Assembly (NCBI RefSeq): GCF_009696265.1
Contig: NZ_VUMH01000003.1
Location: 1-64,000, forward strand
Direction of reading: 5' to 3'
Length of the DNA: 64,000 bases
DNA from: Desulfovibrio porci
GTDB lineage: Bacteria > Desulfobacterota > Desulfovibrionia > Desulfovibrionales > Desulfovibrionaceae
Below are positions 26,563-34,842 of this stretch, one piece after another (the stretch's first letter is position 1; the number at the start of each line of letters is the position of its first letter). The notes beneath the pieces were generated by a model. The model was given only the letters and a program-made list of their open reading frames with translations. It was not told the origin of the DNA and searched no databases. A program made the translations under genes and the position numbers.

Positions 26563-27426
26563 ATGCGCACGCCCTTCGGCCAATTCGCCGACATCTGCCG
26601 GATGATCAAAATCGAGCATTCCATCTTTGCCCTGCCCTATGCCTGGGCCGGGGCTTTTCTGGCCGCGCGGGGCCTGCCGCCCTTGCGCAGCCTGATTTTT
26701 CTGACTATCGGCATGGTGGCCGCGCGTTCCTTCTCCATGGCCTTCAACCGCCTGGTGGACCTGCCCTTTGACCGCGACAATCCGCGCACCAGTGACCGCC
26801 CGCTGGTCACCGGGGCCATCAACAAGGCGCAGACCTGGGCCTTCTGCGGAGTCATGGCTCTGATTTTCATTCTGGCCTGCGCCTGCCTGAACAGCCTCTG
26901 CCTTTGGCTGGCCGTGCCGGCCCTGCTTTTTGCGGCCGCCTACAGCCTGCTCAAACGCGTCACCGCTCTTTGTCATTTCTGGCTCGGAGCCACGCTGGGC
27001 CTGGCCCCCCTGGCGGGCTGGATCAGCGTGAATCCTGCGGGCATGGACCTCTCGCCCGTGCTGCTCTTTCTGGCCGTGACCTTCTGGGTCGGAGCCTTTG
27101 ACATCTATTACGCCTTTCAGGATCTGGATTTCGACCTTGCCTTTGATTTGCGCTCCGTGCCCTCGGTCTACGGACCGGACACCTCCCTGGCCCTGGCGGC
27201 CTTCTCCCATGTGATGACCGCCATTTTCCTGCTGCTGACGGGTCTGGCGGCCGGACTCTCCTGGCCGTGGTACGTAATCTGTCTGGGCATCGCCGCGCTG
27301 CTTCTGCTGGAGCACCGGCTGATGCGACCTCAGGATCTGCGGCATGTGAACACCGCCTTTTTCACGCTCAACGGAATCATCTCTCCGGTGGTGCTGGCGG
27401 GCGTGATTCTGGGCATTTACCTCTAG
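26563..27426 (+). CDS. UbiA-family prenyltransferase (likely menaquinone synthesis)
   Basis: Transfers a polyprenyl chain to an aromatic acceptor at the inner membrane. The 287-aa protein has about eight membrane segments. The first Asp-rich motif is NRLVDLPFDRDNPRTSDRPL and the second is AFQDLDFDLAFD, both for Mg-diphosphate binding. The ATG at 26563 follows GGAGG. Sulfate reducers use menaquinone, often made by the futalosine route with a UbiA-type enzyme (MqnP), so that assignment is plausible; 4-hydroxybenzoate as substrate is less likely. No other mqn gene is in the window. Confidence 0.85.
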   Translation: MRTPFGQFADICRMIKIEHSIFALPYAWAGAFLAARGLPPLRSLIFLTIGMVAARSFSMAFNRLVDLPFDRDNPRTSDRPLVTGAINKAQTWAFCGVMALIFILACACLNSLCLWLAVPALLFAAAYSLLKRVTALCHFWLGATLGLAPLAGWISVNPAGMDLSPVLLFLAVTFWVGAFDIYYAFQDLDFDLAFDLRSVPSVYGPDTSLALAAFSHVMTAIFLLLTGLAAGLSWPWYVICLGIAALLLLEHRLMRPQDLRHVNTAFFTLNGIISPVVLAGVILGIYL

Positions 27427-27438
27427 ACCGGAATAAGC

Positions 27439-28044
27439 ATGCCCCGTAAAAAAACCTATCAGTGGCAGGCGGACGGCGAGGCGGAACATGAAGCCGCGCC
27501 CAGCCGTTCGGCCAAAAAACGCCAGAGTCTGGCCCTTCAGAACCTGGGCGAGGAACTGACCCGGCTGGCCCCGGCCGAACTGCGCGATTTTGATCTGCCG
27601 CCGGATCTGCTCGAAGCCCTGGCCCTGTATGCCCGCATCCGCGACCATGAAGGCCGCCGCCGGCAGATGCAGTACATCGGCCGCCTGATGCGCGAAACCG
27701 ACGCCGAACGCCTGCGCGCGGCCCTGGCGGCCCGGCGGGAGGCGGTGTCGGCCGACACCGCGCGTTTCCATCTGGTGGAACAATGGCGCGAGCGCCTGCT
27801 GGCCGCGCCCGAGGCGGACGTGGAAGGTCTGCTGCAAACCATCCTGCAGGCCATGCCGCCCCTAACTGACGGCCAGGCCGTGGCGGACCGCCCCACGCCC
27901 GAGGAATTGCGCCGTCTTGTGCGGGAAGCGCGGGAAGCCCGCGCCGCCCGGAAGGCCACAGCGGGCGTTGTCGCGCCCCATGCCTCCCGCGCCCTGTTCC
28001 GGGCTCTGAACCGCGCGCTGGCTCCCGCTCCTGGTAAAGACTGA
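27439..28044 (+). CDS. DarP/YjgA-family ribosome-associated protein (DUF615)
   Basis: The 201-aa, highly charged, helical protein contains the DUF615 core ALYARIRDHEGRRRQMQYIG followed by RLMRETDAERLRAAL. In E. coli DarP (YjgA) associates with late 50S assembly intermediates. It starts 12 nt after the UbiA gene, so it is probably co-transcribed. The C-terminal third is Ala/Arg rich and poorly conserved. Confidence 0.85.
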   Translation: MPRKKTYQWQADGEAEHEAAPSRSAKKRQSLALQNLGEELTRLAPAELRDFDLPPDLLEALALYARIRDHEGRRRQMQYIGRLMRETDAERLRAALAARREAVSADTARFHLVEQWRERLLAAPEADVEGLLQTILQAMPPLTDGQAVADRPTPEELRRLVREAREARAARKATAGVVAPHASRALFRALNRALAPAPGKD

Positions 28045-28080
28045 ACAAGGTTTGAACCCGGTCTGTACGGTAAAGCCGGG

Positions 28081-28677
28081 CTACGGAAACATCCGCGCCA
28101 CACTGCCTGCCAGCAGACCGGCCAGCAAGAAATTAAGCGCCCGCCCGTGCCGCCGGAACACTTCCCTTAACAGGCCGCCCGCCGCGGCCCAAAGCAGATT
28201 GCAGGCTACACCCAACGCCGCAAAAAGCAGGGCGCAGCCCAGCACATGCGGGACGTCCGGCGCATGGGGCAGCACAAACGTGGTCAGGGCTGTAAAACCG
28301 CAGAGCAGCACCTTCACATTGACGAATTGCAGCGTAAGGCCGCTCCAGAACCCCAGCGGCTGTCCCTCGCTGTTGCCGTCCCCGTTTTCCCCCACCCCGC
28401 CCGCGACCATGCGCCAAGCCAGCCAGAGAATATAGACCGCGCCCGGCCAGATCATCCAGGCCGCCAACCCCGGCAGTGCGCGCGCCAGGGCGAGCGCCGC
28501 GCCGCCGCAGAGCAGCATGACGGCCAGAAATCCGGCGCTCATACCCGCCAGCAGCGGGGCGCTGCGGCGCAGACCGTGCGCAGCCGCGCTGCTCAGGGCC
28601 AGGATATTGTTGGGGCCCGGCGTGACGGCGGCAATCAGCGCATAACTCAGAAAAGAACAGAACACGACGAACGGCAT
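28081..28677 (-). CDS. LysE/RhtB-family amino-acid exporter
   Basis: A 198-aa integral membrane protein with about six membrane segments. The family signature ALIAAVTPGPNNILALSSAA occurs near the N-terminus, followed by GLRRSAPLLAGMSAGFL. The ATG at 28677 has AAGGAG. The frame is open much further upstream, but that part is antisense to the LysR gene and is not coding. It is divergent from a LysR regulator, the usual arrangement for such exporters. The substrate cannot be told. Confidence 0.9.
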   Translation of the reverse strand: MPFVVFCSFLSYALIAAVTPGPNNILALSSAAAHGLRRSAPLLAGMSAGFLAVMLLCGGAALALARALPGLAAWMIWPGAVYILWLAWRMVAGGVGENGDGNSEGQPLGFWSGLTLQFVNVKVLLCGFTALTTFVLPHAPDVPHVLGCALLFAALGVACNLLWAAAGGLLREVFRRHGRALNFLLAGLLAGSVARMFP

Positions 28678-28779
28678 GACATTCTCCTTGCTTTTTTCCA
28701 GAATAGCGCTGACAGTTCCATCGAAATAGCAAATATTTTTGCATTTATAATTCAATAAATCCGATTTAAGGAAGTATTC
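28678..28779. promoter_or_regulatory. Divergent LysE/LysR control region with palindrome
   Basis: The 102-bp A/T-rich spacer contains GCAAATATTTTTGC (28729-28742), a GCAAA/TTTGC dyad of the T-N11-A type bound by LysR regulators. It lies about midway between the two starts, where autoregulation and exporter control could be combined. Binding is inferred, not shown. Confidence 0.5.
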
Positions 28780-29673
28780 ATGGACTTGCGCCGCCTGGAA
28801 GCCCTCAGCGCCGTGGTGGACGAAGGCAGCTTTGAGAAGGCCGCCCGCCGCCTCTGCTGTGCGCAATCCACGGTCACCTTTCAGATCCGCCAGCTGGAAC
28901 AGGAGCTTGGTCTGCAATTGTTCGAAAAAGTGGGTCGCCGCATGCGTCTCACCGAGGCGGGCCAGGGGCTTATGCCCCAGGTGCGCGAGCTGGCCCGGAT
29001 GCTCGAGAGCCTGCGCGCGGCGGCACGGCGGGAAGAGCCGCGCGGCCGGTTGCGCGTGGCCGTGGGTGAAAGCCTGCTGGCCTACAAACTGCCGGAGGTG
29101 CTGCGCCGCTTCCACGCCCGCGCTCCTGACGTGCGCCTGGATCTGCAATCGCTCAACTGCTATGTGATCCGGGACGCCCTGCTCAGCGGCGCGGCGGATG
29201 TGGGCGTGTTCTACAGCCAGGGGCGGGACGTCTCGCTGATTCAGGAAACGCTGGCGGATTTTTCTCTGGTTCTGGTGGCCGCGCCCGGTCCGGCGGACCT
29301 GGATTTCACCCGTCCGGACCAGAAGCTGCCCGTCAGCCTGATCATCAACGAGCCGCAGTGCATGTTCCGGCTGCTTTTTGAAAACACGCTGCGGCAACGC
29401 AATATCAGTCTGGCCGGGACCATTGAACTGATGAGCATTGAGAGCATCAAAAATTGCGTGGCCGCCGGTCTCGGCGTTTCCTATCTGCCCCGCTTCTGCG
29501 TGGAGGAGGAATTGCGTCACGGCCTGCTGCGCGAACTGCCCTTTGCCGCGCCGGTTCACAGCCTGCGCGCCGTCTGCGCCCGGCATGTGAACAAGGCCCT
29601 GAGTCCGGCCCTGCGCCTGTTCATGTCCCTGGCCGCCGGAACCATCAAGGACACGGCAACGCGCCGGGTGTAA
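28780..29673 (+). CDS. LysR-family transcriptional regulator (ArgP/LysG-like)
   Basis: The 297-aa protein has the N-terminal winged helix-turn-helix (VVDEGSFEKAARRLCCAQST, then VTFQIRQLEQELGLQLFEK) and a periplasmic-binding-like effector domain from ~90. AAGGAAG precedes the start. It is divergent from the LysE exporter and probably controls it in response to an amino acid. Confidence 0.92.
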   Translation: MDLRRLEALSAVVDEGSFEKAARRLCCAQSTVTFQIRQLEQELGLQLFEKVGRRMRLTEAGQGLMPQVRELARMLESLRAAARREEPRGRLRVAVGESLLAYKLPEVLRRFHARAPDVRLDLQSLNCYVIRDALLSGAADVGVFYSQGRDVSLIQETLADFSLVLVAAPGPADLDFTRPDQKLPVSLIINEPQCMFRLLFENTLRQRNISLAGTIELMSIESIKNCVAAGLGVSYLPRFCVEEELRHGLLRELPFAAPVHSLRAVCARHVNKALSPALRLFMSLAAGTIKDTATRRV

Positions 29674-29692
29674 AAAAAGTCCGCCGCAAAGC

Positions 29693-29721
29693 TTGACGGC
29701 ACGGCGTCGATAGGGTAGAAG
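29693..29721 (+). promoter_or_regulatory. Promoter of tRNA-Thr
   Basis: TTGACG (29693-29698) and TAGAAG (29716-29721) are 17 bp apart, and the -10 element ends 17 bp before the tRNA 5' end. Match and position are good for a tRNA promoter. Confidence 0.65.
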
Positions 29722-29738
29722 CCTTCTTCGTCAACAGC

Positions 29739-29814
29739 GCCCTTGTAGCTCAGTCGGTAGAGTGCATCCTTGGTAAGGATGAGGTCTCCGGTTCAATCCC
29801 GGACAAGGGCTCCA
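29739..29814 (+). tRNA. tRNA-Thr (anticodon GGT)
   Basis: A 76-nt cloverleaf. Acceptor GCCCTTG pairs with CAAGGGC. The anticodon stem CATCC/GGATG holds the loop TTGGTAA with anticodon GGT for ACC/ACU codons. The T arm is CCGGTTCAATCCCGG. CCA is encoded. Confidence 0.96.
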
Positions 29815-29822
29815 GAAATACC

Positions 29823-29852
29823 ACGCCTATGATCTCATAGGCGTTTTTTTTC
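29823..29852 (+). terminator. Terminator after tRNA-Thr
   Basis: ACGCCTATGA and TCATAGGCGT form a 10-bp stem with a two-base turn, followed by eight Ts. It is 8 nt past the tRNA end. Confidence 0.9.
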
Positions 29853-29868
29853 GTCCGGGGCAAAGGCC

Positions 29869-30216
29869 ATGCAGATTCCCGTTCCTCTCGTCACCGTGGG
29901 CCTGCTCACGCTCTCCAACATCTTTATGACCTTCGCCTGGTACGGCCATCTGCGCTACAAAAGCCTGGCCCTGCCGCTGGTCATCCTTTCGAGTTGGGGC
30001 ATCGCCTTTTTCGAATATATGCTCCAGGTTCCGGCCAACCGCATCGGCTACGGCTATTTTTCCGCCGCGGAACTGAAAACCGTTCAGGAAGTCATTTCCC
30101 TGACCGTCTTCATGCTCTTTTCGACCTTCTGGCTGCACGAATCCCTGCGCTGGAACCACATTCTGGGCTTCGCGCTGATCGTGCTGGCAGCCTGGGTCAT
30201 CTTCAAGGAATGGTAA
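29869..30216 (+). CDS. DUF486-family small membrane protein (DMT-like)
   Basis: A 115-aa protein with four membrane segments. Family features include TLSNIFMTFAWYGHLRYKSL, an AFFEYMLQVPANRIGY segment and SLTVFMLFSTFWLHESLRWN. DUF486 proteins resemble half-size drug/metabolite transporters, but their substrate is unknown. The TauE gene follows after 6 nt. Confidence 0.85.
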   Translation: MQIPVPLVTVGLLTLSNIFMTFAWYGHLRYKSLALPLVILSSWGIAFFEYMLQVPANRIGYGYFSAAELKTVQEVISLTVFMLFSTFWLHESLRWNHILGFALIVLAAWVIFKEW

Positions 30217-30222
30217 AGCCGC

Positions 30223-31002
30223 ATGTTCACTCTCACCCTGAGCGCCATCCTGATCTGCGCCGGCGCGGCCCTGCTGGGCGGCTTCATTGACGCCATCGCC
30301 GGGGGCGGCGGGCTGATCACCATGCCCGCCCTGCTGCTGACCGGCGTGCCGCCCCATCTGGCTTTGGGCACCAACAAAGTCAGCTCCTGCGTGGGCACCA
30401 GCGTGGCCCTGGGCAACTTCGCCCGCAGTCATCTGGTACTCTGGCGTCTGGCCCTGGCGGGTCTGGTTTTTTCCCTGCTGGGAGCCTACGCCGGGTCCAT
30501 CCTGGCGCTGTATGTGAACAGCGAGATTCTGGGCAAGATCCTGGTGGGCCTGCTGCCCGTGGGCATGTGCGCCACCCTGCTGCCCAAAAAAGAACGGGAG
30601 TGCGCGCCGCGCCCGCTCGAAGGAGCGCGCTTCTGGACCCTGGTGCCCCTGGTCTGTCTGCTGATCGGCGCGTATGACGGCTTTTTCGGACCGGGCACGG
30701 GCAGTTTCCTGATCCTGGCCTTCCACTGGATACTGCGCGTGGGGCTCATCGAAGCCTCGGCCACCTCCAAAGTGCTCAATCTGGCCTCCAACTTCGGCGC
30801 GGTGGTGGCCTTCGTCTGGCACGGCAAAGTGCTCTGGCCCCTGGCTCTGGCCATGACCGCGGGTTCCGTGGCGGGCAACTGGCTGGGCAGCCGCACGGCC
30901 ATCCGGGTGGGGGCCAAGGCTGTACGCCGCTTCCTGACCATCTCCCTTTCCCTGTTGCTGCTCACCCTGATCTGGGAATATTTTCTGGCCCCGGCCCGTT
31001 AG
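30223..31002 (+). CDS. TauE/SafE-family sulfite/organosulfonate exporter-like permease
   Basis: The 259-aa protein has about eight membrane segments and two family repeats: GGFIDAIAGGGGLITMPALL, then TGVPPHLALGTNKVSSCVGT, and later AYDGFFGPGTGSFLILAF with ASATSKVLNLASNFGA. TauE/SafE proteins move sulfonates, sulfite or sulfoacetate. Export of sulfite or a sulfonate is tempting in a sulfate reducer, but the neighbours give no proof. Confidence 0.88.
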   Translation: MFTLTLSAILICAGAALLGGFIDAIAGGGGLITMPALLLTGVPPHLALGTNKVSSCVGTSVALGNFARSHLVLWRLALAGLVFSLLGAYAGSILALYVNSEILGKILVGLLPVGMCATLLPKKERECAPRPLEGARFWTLVPLVCLLIGAYDGFFGPGTGSFLILAFHWILRVGLIEASATSKVLNLASNFGAVVAFVWHGKVLWPLALAMTAGSVAGNWLGSRTAIRVGAKAVRRFLTISLSLLLLTLIWEYFLAPAR

Positions 31003-31300
31003 AGCATTTTCCTTTTTGAAACGCTCGCTCGGCGCTTCAGTTCGAAAATGCATTTCGCTTACGAGGCGGACAGGCCGCCGGGCCGCCGCATCGTGCGACC
31101 TTAATACGAACGCCGCCGGACAGTGGGAGAATGCGCGGAGCGCGATTGCCGCAATGTGGAAATTTTGCAGAATCAGCGTTTTTTATGCGGATATGACCAC
31201 AACGCGGCCTTGCCTTGACATTCCGGCGCATATAGAATGAGGACAGCCCGGCGGAACCGCCGCGCGACGGCTCCTCACCCCTTATACAAGGAGCAGCGTT
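31003..31300. other. Intergenic region with hairpin and promoter elements
   Basis: This 298-bp stretch has no gene. Just past the TauE stop, GCATTTTC (31004-31011) pairs with GAAAATGC (31044-31051). The segment begins TTAGAGC like the structured repeat at 20707, but the rest differs. A candidate promoter for the next gene is TTGCCT (31210-31215), 17 bp, TAGAAT (31233-31238). Confidence 0.4.
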
Positions 31301-31801
31301 ATGCGTCGCATTCTTCCTCTTGTGCTGATGTTTCTTCTGCTGGCCGCCACGGTGCAGGCCGCCGAAGTCAAAAAACAGCTGCCCGGCGACCTTACCCTGG
31401 CTGAGGCCCGGAAAGTGCTTGAAACGGCTCTGATCAAAGCCGAGGCCCAGGGCGTGCCCATGAATATCGCCGTGGTGGACGCTGGCGGCAACCTCAAAGC
31501 TTTTGTGCGCCAGGACGGCGCTTTTCTGGGCAGCATCGACGTGGCCACCAAAAAGGCCCGCACGGCCCGTTTCTTCAATATGTCCACAGCCCAGTTGGGC
31601 GCTGCCTCCCAACCCGGCAAGGAACTCTACGGCATTGAAGTCACCAACGACGGCCTGGCCATTTTCGGTGGCGGCGAGCTGCTGGTCAAAGACGGCGTCA
31701 TTGTGGGCGCCATCGGCGTGAGCGGCGGTTCAGTGGCCGAGGACACCAATGTGGCCAAGGCTGGGGCGGCGGCATTCGAGTCGGTTAAAAAGAATAAGTA
31801 A
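31301..31801 (+). CDS. Exported GlcG/HbpS-family protein
   Basis: A 166-aa protein with a signal peptide (residues 1-20, ending VQAA). The GlcG/HbpS domain follows: LTLAEARKVLETALIKAEAQ, NIAVVDAGGNLKAFVRQDGA and GGGELLVKDGVIVGAIGVSG. Family members include heme-binding HbpS of Streptomyces and cofactor-linked GlcG proteins. AGGAG precedes the ATG. A strong terminator follows, so it is a single-gene unit. The ligand is unknown. Confidence 0.88.
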   Translation: MRRILPLVLMFLLLAATVQAAEVKKQLPGDLTLAEARKVLETALIKAEAQGVPMNIAVVDAGGNLKAFVRQDGAFLGSIDVATKKARTARFFNMSTAQLGAASQPGKELYGIEVTNDGLAIFGGGELLVKDGVIVGAIGVSGGSVAEDTNVAKAGAAAFESVKKNK

Positions 31802-31824
31802 CGGACAATTGACGTTCCATGCAA

Positions 31825-31850
31825 AAACCCGGCGTAAGCCGGGCTTTTTC
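31825..31850. terminator. Bidirectional terminator between GlcG-like gene and DNA glycosylase
   Basis: CCCGGC-GTAA-GCCGGG with A-rich and T-rich flanks lies between convergent genes. It is followed by CTTTTT on the plus strand and by TTTTTGC on the minus strand, so it can serve both. Confidence 0.88.
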
Positions 31851-32529
31851 ATTCAGGCCTGTCTTTCTGTTTCGTCTCGCGCCGTGGAGCGGTTCGGGAC
31901 GCGGGGTCCGTGAGGCCCGCGATGGCCCCGCCGGCCACGGCCCAGAGATAGAGAGAGGCCACGGTGGCGCAGGGAGCATAGCGCCGCCGGTATTTGTCAA
32001 AAAGTTTGCGGCCGATGCGGCGGTGGCGGTAGAGCATACGCAGGCCGCGCTGAATGGCGAGATCGCCGTAGCTGATCACGTCGGGCCGTTGCAGGGAAAA
32101 GGTCATCAGCATTTCAGCGGTCCAGACACCAACGCCGGGAAGACGCGCCAGCTCGGCGCAAAGCGCGTCGTCGGGCAGGCTCCGCAGGGCCTCCACGTCA
32201 AACTCGCCGCTCAGCGCTCTGGCGGCGGCCCCCTTCATGTAGCCCACCTTGCGGAAGGACAGGCCGAAGGCCTGCAAATCCGTCTCCGCCGTCTCCTGGA
32301 TGACGCGGGGCGTGATTTCGCCCAAGCCCGCGCGCATACGCGCCCAGATGGTCTGCTGGGCTTTGGTGGCGATCTGCTGGCCCACAATGGCGTGGATCAG
32401 GGCTTCAAAGAGATCCGGCACAACTTCGCGGCGCACCGGGCCGATCAGATCAATGGCCTCGCCCAGACGCTTGTCCCGCGCCTTGAGATGGGCCATTTCT
32501 TTTTCGCCGTACTCAAAATAAACGCCCAT
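31849..32529 (-). CDS. DNA-3-methyladenine glycosylase II-like (AlkA family)
   Basis: A base-excision repair glycosylase of the HhH-GPD superfamily, 226 aa. HAIVGQQIATKAQQTIWARM is the family helix pair. The helix-hairpin-helix LARLPGVGVWTAEMLMTF is followed by VISYGDLAIQRGL, where the Asp is the likely catalytic residue. There is no FeS-cluster Cys motif, which argues against MutY/Nth. The basic C-terminal tail is not conserved. Confidence 0.88.
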   Translation of the reverse strand: MGVYFEYGEKEMAHLKARDKRLGEAIDLIGPVRREVVPDLFEALIHAIVGQQIATKAQQTIWARMRAGLGEITPRVIQETAETDLQAFGLSFRKVGYMKGAAARALSGEFDVEALRSLPDDALCAELARLPGVGVWTAEMLMTFSLQRPDVISYGDLAIQRGLRMLYRHRRIGRKLFDKYRRRYAPCATVASLYLWAVAGGAIAGLTDPASRTAPRRETKQKDRPE

Positions 32530-32563
32530 CCTTCACCGTCTTGCGCCGTTTTGCCGGGACTGG

Positions 32564-32690
32564 CCTAAATTGGCGCTTTTGGCTTTCCGGCAAGAAAGAG
32601 GGACTTTTCGCGGAGGGAGTGTAGTTCTACCCCATCCGACCGGAGCAAAAAGTTCCTCTGGCACAGCCGGAAGTCAAAAGGGCCAATAGG
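32564..32690. repeat. Long imperfect inverted repeat between glycosylase and UPF0210 genes
   Basis: Almost the whole 169-bp gap folds into one long hairpin. The outer arms TTGGC-CTTTTG-CTTTCCGGC (32570-32591) pair with GCCGGAAG-CAAAAG-GCCAA (32666-32686), with single mismatches or bulges. Inner arms AGAGG-ACTTTT (32597-32608) pair with AAAAGT-CCTCT (32648-32659). A small GTAG-TT-CTAC loop is near the centre. The lack of a T tract argues against a simple terminator. Confidence 0.7.
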
Positions 32691-32698
32691 GACAGCCC

Positions 32699-34084
32699 TC
32701 AGTTTTTCAGGCTGTGGATAGGCGCGGGAATTCGCCCGCCCAGACCGATAAAAGCGGAGGCGTCGCCCTGAGTCACCGGAATGATGGCGGCCTTGCCCAG
32801 CAGACCGCCGAAAGAAACCTCGTCGCCCACGCCCTTGCCGGGCACGGGTATCACACGCACCGCCGTGGTTTTGTGGTTGATCATGCCGATGGCCATTTCG
32901 TCGGCGATCAGGCCGGAAATGGTGGCCGCCGGGGTGTCGCCGGGAATGGCGATCATGTCCAGCCCCACCGAGCAAACGCTGGTCATGGCCTCCAGTTTTT
33001 CAATGCTCAGACGGCCCGACATGGCCGCGGCCTCAATACTGGAATCTTCGGACACGGGAATGAAAGCCCCGGACAGGCCGCCCACCGAGGAGGAGGCGAA
33101 GGCCCCGCCCTTTTTCACCGCGTCGTTGAGCATGGCCAGCACGGCAGTGCTGCCGGGCGCGCCGATGCTGGAGAGGCCCAGGCTCTGGAAAATTTCGCCC
33201 ACCGAGTCGCCCACGGCCGGGGTGGGCGCCAGGGAAAGGTCGGCCACGCCGAAGGGAATGCCCAGCCGTCGGGCCACCTCTGTGCCGATCATTTCGCCCA
33301 CGCGGGTCACCTTGTAGGCCGTGCGCTTGATGACTTCGGCCATGTCCAGAAGGGTCAGGCGGCCGCCCTGCTCGTTACGTCCGGCGGCCAAGGCCCGGTC
33401 GATGGCCTTCTTGACCACGCCGGGGCCGGAAACGCCCACGTTGATGACCACATCCGGCTCGCCCACGCCCAGATAGGCCCCGGCCATGAACGGCACGTCC
33501 TGCGGAATGTTGGCAAAAACCACCAATTTCGCGCAGCCGATGCCGCCGCGCTCCGCCGTGGCCTGGGCCGTTTTGAGAATCTGTTCGCCCATCAGGGCCA
33601 CCGCGTCCATATTGATGCCGCTGCGCGAGGAAGCCACGTTAATGGATGAGCAGATGCGGTCGGTCTGGGCCAGCGCGTCGGGCAGGGCTTCAATGAGGGC
33701 GCGGTCGCCCCTGGCGAAACCTTTTTCCACCAGGGCCGTGAAGCCGCCCAGAAAATCCACCCCGGCCTCCTTGGCGGCCTCGTCCAGGGCGCGGCAGATG
33801 CGCACCATGCCGTCCGGACCGAAGGGCGCGCCCACCACAGCGACGGGACTGACGCTGATGCGCTTGTTGACCACCGGGATGCCGTACTTGTCGCCTACTT
33901 CATCGCAGACGGCCACAAGCTGCGAGGCGTAGCGGCGCAGTTTGGCCCGCACGTTGGCGGTGAAGAGGTCCAGATCATGGCTCACGCAGTCAAACAGGCT
34001 CACGCCGAGTGTGACGGTGCGCACGTCCAGATGCTCGTTACGGAGCATGTTCAGGGTGCTGGTGACTTCGCGTTCTGAAAGCAT
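32699..34084 (-). CDS. UPF0210 (DUF711, PFL-like) family protein
   Basis: A 461-aa cytoplasmic protein of the UPF0210 family. Family features: NMLRNEHLDVRTVTLGVSLF near the N-terminus, INVGVSGPGVVKKAI, and Gly/Ser-rich SIGAPGSTAVLAML. The molecular function is not known, although structures resemble formate-lyase-like barrels. The ATG at 34084 has AGGA; the frame opens at 34213 but that would include a terminator-like hairpin. Members are often beside an ACT-domain UPF0237 gene, as here, which suggests amino-acid-responsive regulation. Confidence 0.9.
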   Translation of the reverse strand: MLSEREVTSTLNMLRNEHLDVRTVTLGVSLFDCVSHDLDLFTANVRAKLRRYASQLVAVCDEVGDKYGIPVVNKRISVSPVAVVGAPFGPDGMVRICRALDEAAKEAGVDFLGGFTALVEKGFARGDRALIEALPDALAQTDRICSSINVASSRSGINMDAVALMGEQILKTAQATAERGGIGCAKLVVFANIPQDVPFMAGAYLGVGEPDVVINVGVSGPGVVKKAIDRALAAGRNEQGGRLTLLDMAEVIKRTAYKVTRVGEMIGTEVARRLGIPFGVADLSLAPTPAVGDSVGEIFQSLGLSSIGAPGSTAVLAMLNDAVKKGGAFASSSVGGLSGAFIPVSEDSSIEAAAMSGRLSIEKLEAMTSVCSVGLDMIAIPGDTPAATISGLIADEMAIGMINHKTTAVRVIPVPGKGVGDEVSFGGLLGKAAIIPVTQGDASAFIGLGGRIPAPIHSLKN

Positions 34085-34173
34085 GGCGTATCCTGTGTAG
34101 CATGCGCGGCCTGCCGCCTCCGAAGACCGGCTCGGGCTGCCGCTGCAAAGATGGATTTTGTTCCCTGGCGGGA

Positions 34174-34237
34174 AAAAGCCGGGCGCGGACCAGGGAGAGT
34201 ACTCTTCCGGCACAGACCCGGGCCGCGCCCGGCTTTT
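34174..34237 (-). terminator. Strong hairpin with U tract between ACT gene and UPF0210 gene
   Basis: AAAAGCCGGGCGCGG and its exact complement form a 15-bp stem at 34174-34188 and 34223-34237. On the minus strand the second arm runs into CTTTTT. An AGAGTACTCT palindrome lies in the loop. It could terminate after the ACT gene or act as an attenuator for the UPF0210 gene. Confidence 0.75.
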
Positions 34238-34278
34238 GACGCAGCCCAGGGGGCAAGAGGCGTTTTGAACGGCGGTTC

Positions 34279-34842
34279 TTAAAAGGAACTCACCCGGTGA
34301 ACGGCCTCGAAAATATCACGATGCTGCACGCTCACGCGCAGGTGGCGGGTCTGGCCCTCACAGGCCAGTTCGCGGCGCAGGCGCCCCAGGTCCACGCTTT
34401 CGGGCACCATGACTTCAAACACGAAAAGCGCATGGTCCGCTCCACCCTCGCCCAGAATGGCCTTAAGACTTTCGATGTTCACCCCGTGGCGGGCGAACAC
34501 CCGGCTCATGGCCGCGATAAGGCCGGGCTTGTCCGGGCCGTCGGCGGTAACCACAAAGGGATCGCAGTTGAGCTCCTGGCCCCACTGCCCTTCAATGGCC
34601 GGACGCACCAGGACGGAGAGATCCACCTGGGCTTCGGCCAGACCGGCGGTGAGCTGCTCGCGCAGTTTCTCGGCGCTGTGGCCCTCCGGGGCCTGAACCA
34701 CGAAAATGGCCGCGAATTCGCCGGAAAGGATGGTCTGGGTCACTTCCACGATGTTGCAGCCCGTTTCACCCAGGATGCGGCTCACCGAGGCCACCACGCC
34801 GGGGCAGTCGCGGCCGAGAAAGGAGGCAGTGTATTTCTGCAT
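34279..34842 (-). CDS. Tandem ACT-domain protein (GcvR-like)
   Basis: The 187-aa protein has two ACT domains: ~1-80 (KYTASFLGRDCPGVVASVSR, then ILGETGCNIVEVTQT) and ~95-175 (FVVTADGPDKPGLIAAMSRV). ACT domains bind amino acids; GcvR controls the glycine cleavage system in E. coli. No DNA-binding domain is present, so it likely acts through a partner. AAGGA precedes the start. The UPF0210 gene lies next downstream. Confidence 0.88.
   Translation of the reverse strand: MQKYTASFLGRDCPGVVASVSRILGETGCNIVEVTQTILSGEFAAIFVVQAPEGHSAEKLREQLTAGLAEAQVDLSVLVRPAIEGQWGQELNCDPFVVTADGPDKPGLIAAMSRVFARHGVNIESLKAILGEGGADHALFVFEVMVPESVDLGRLRRELACEGQTRHLRVSVQHRDIFEAVHRVSSF

Noticed and set aside
28678-29586. Upstream extension of the LysE frame
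   Set aside because: It is antisense to the LysR gene; the ATG at 28677 has AAGGAG and the family-like N-terminus.
31215-31238. TTGACA at 31215 as -35 of the GlcG-like gene
   Set aside because: No -10 hexamer at 16-18 bp; TTGCCT-17-TAGAAT fits better.
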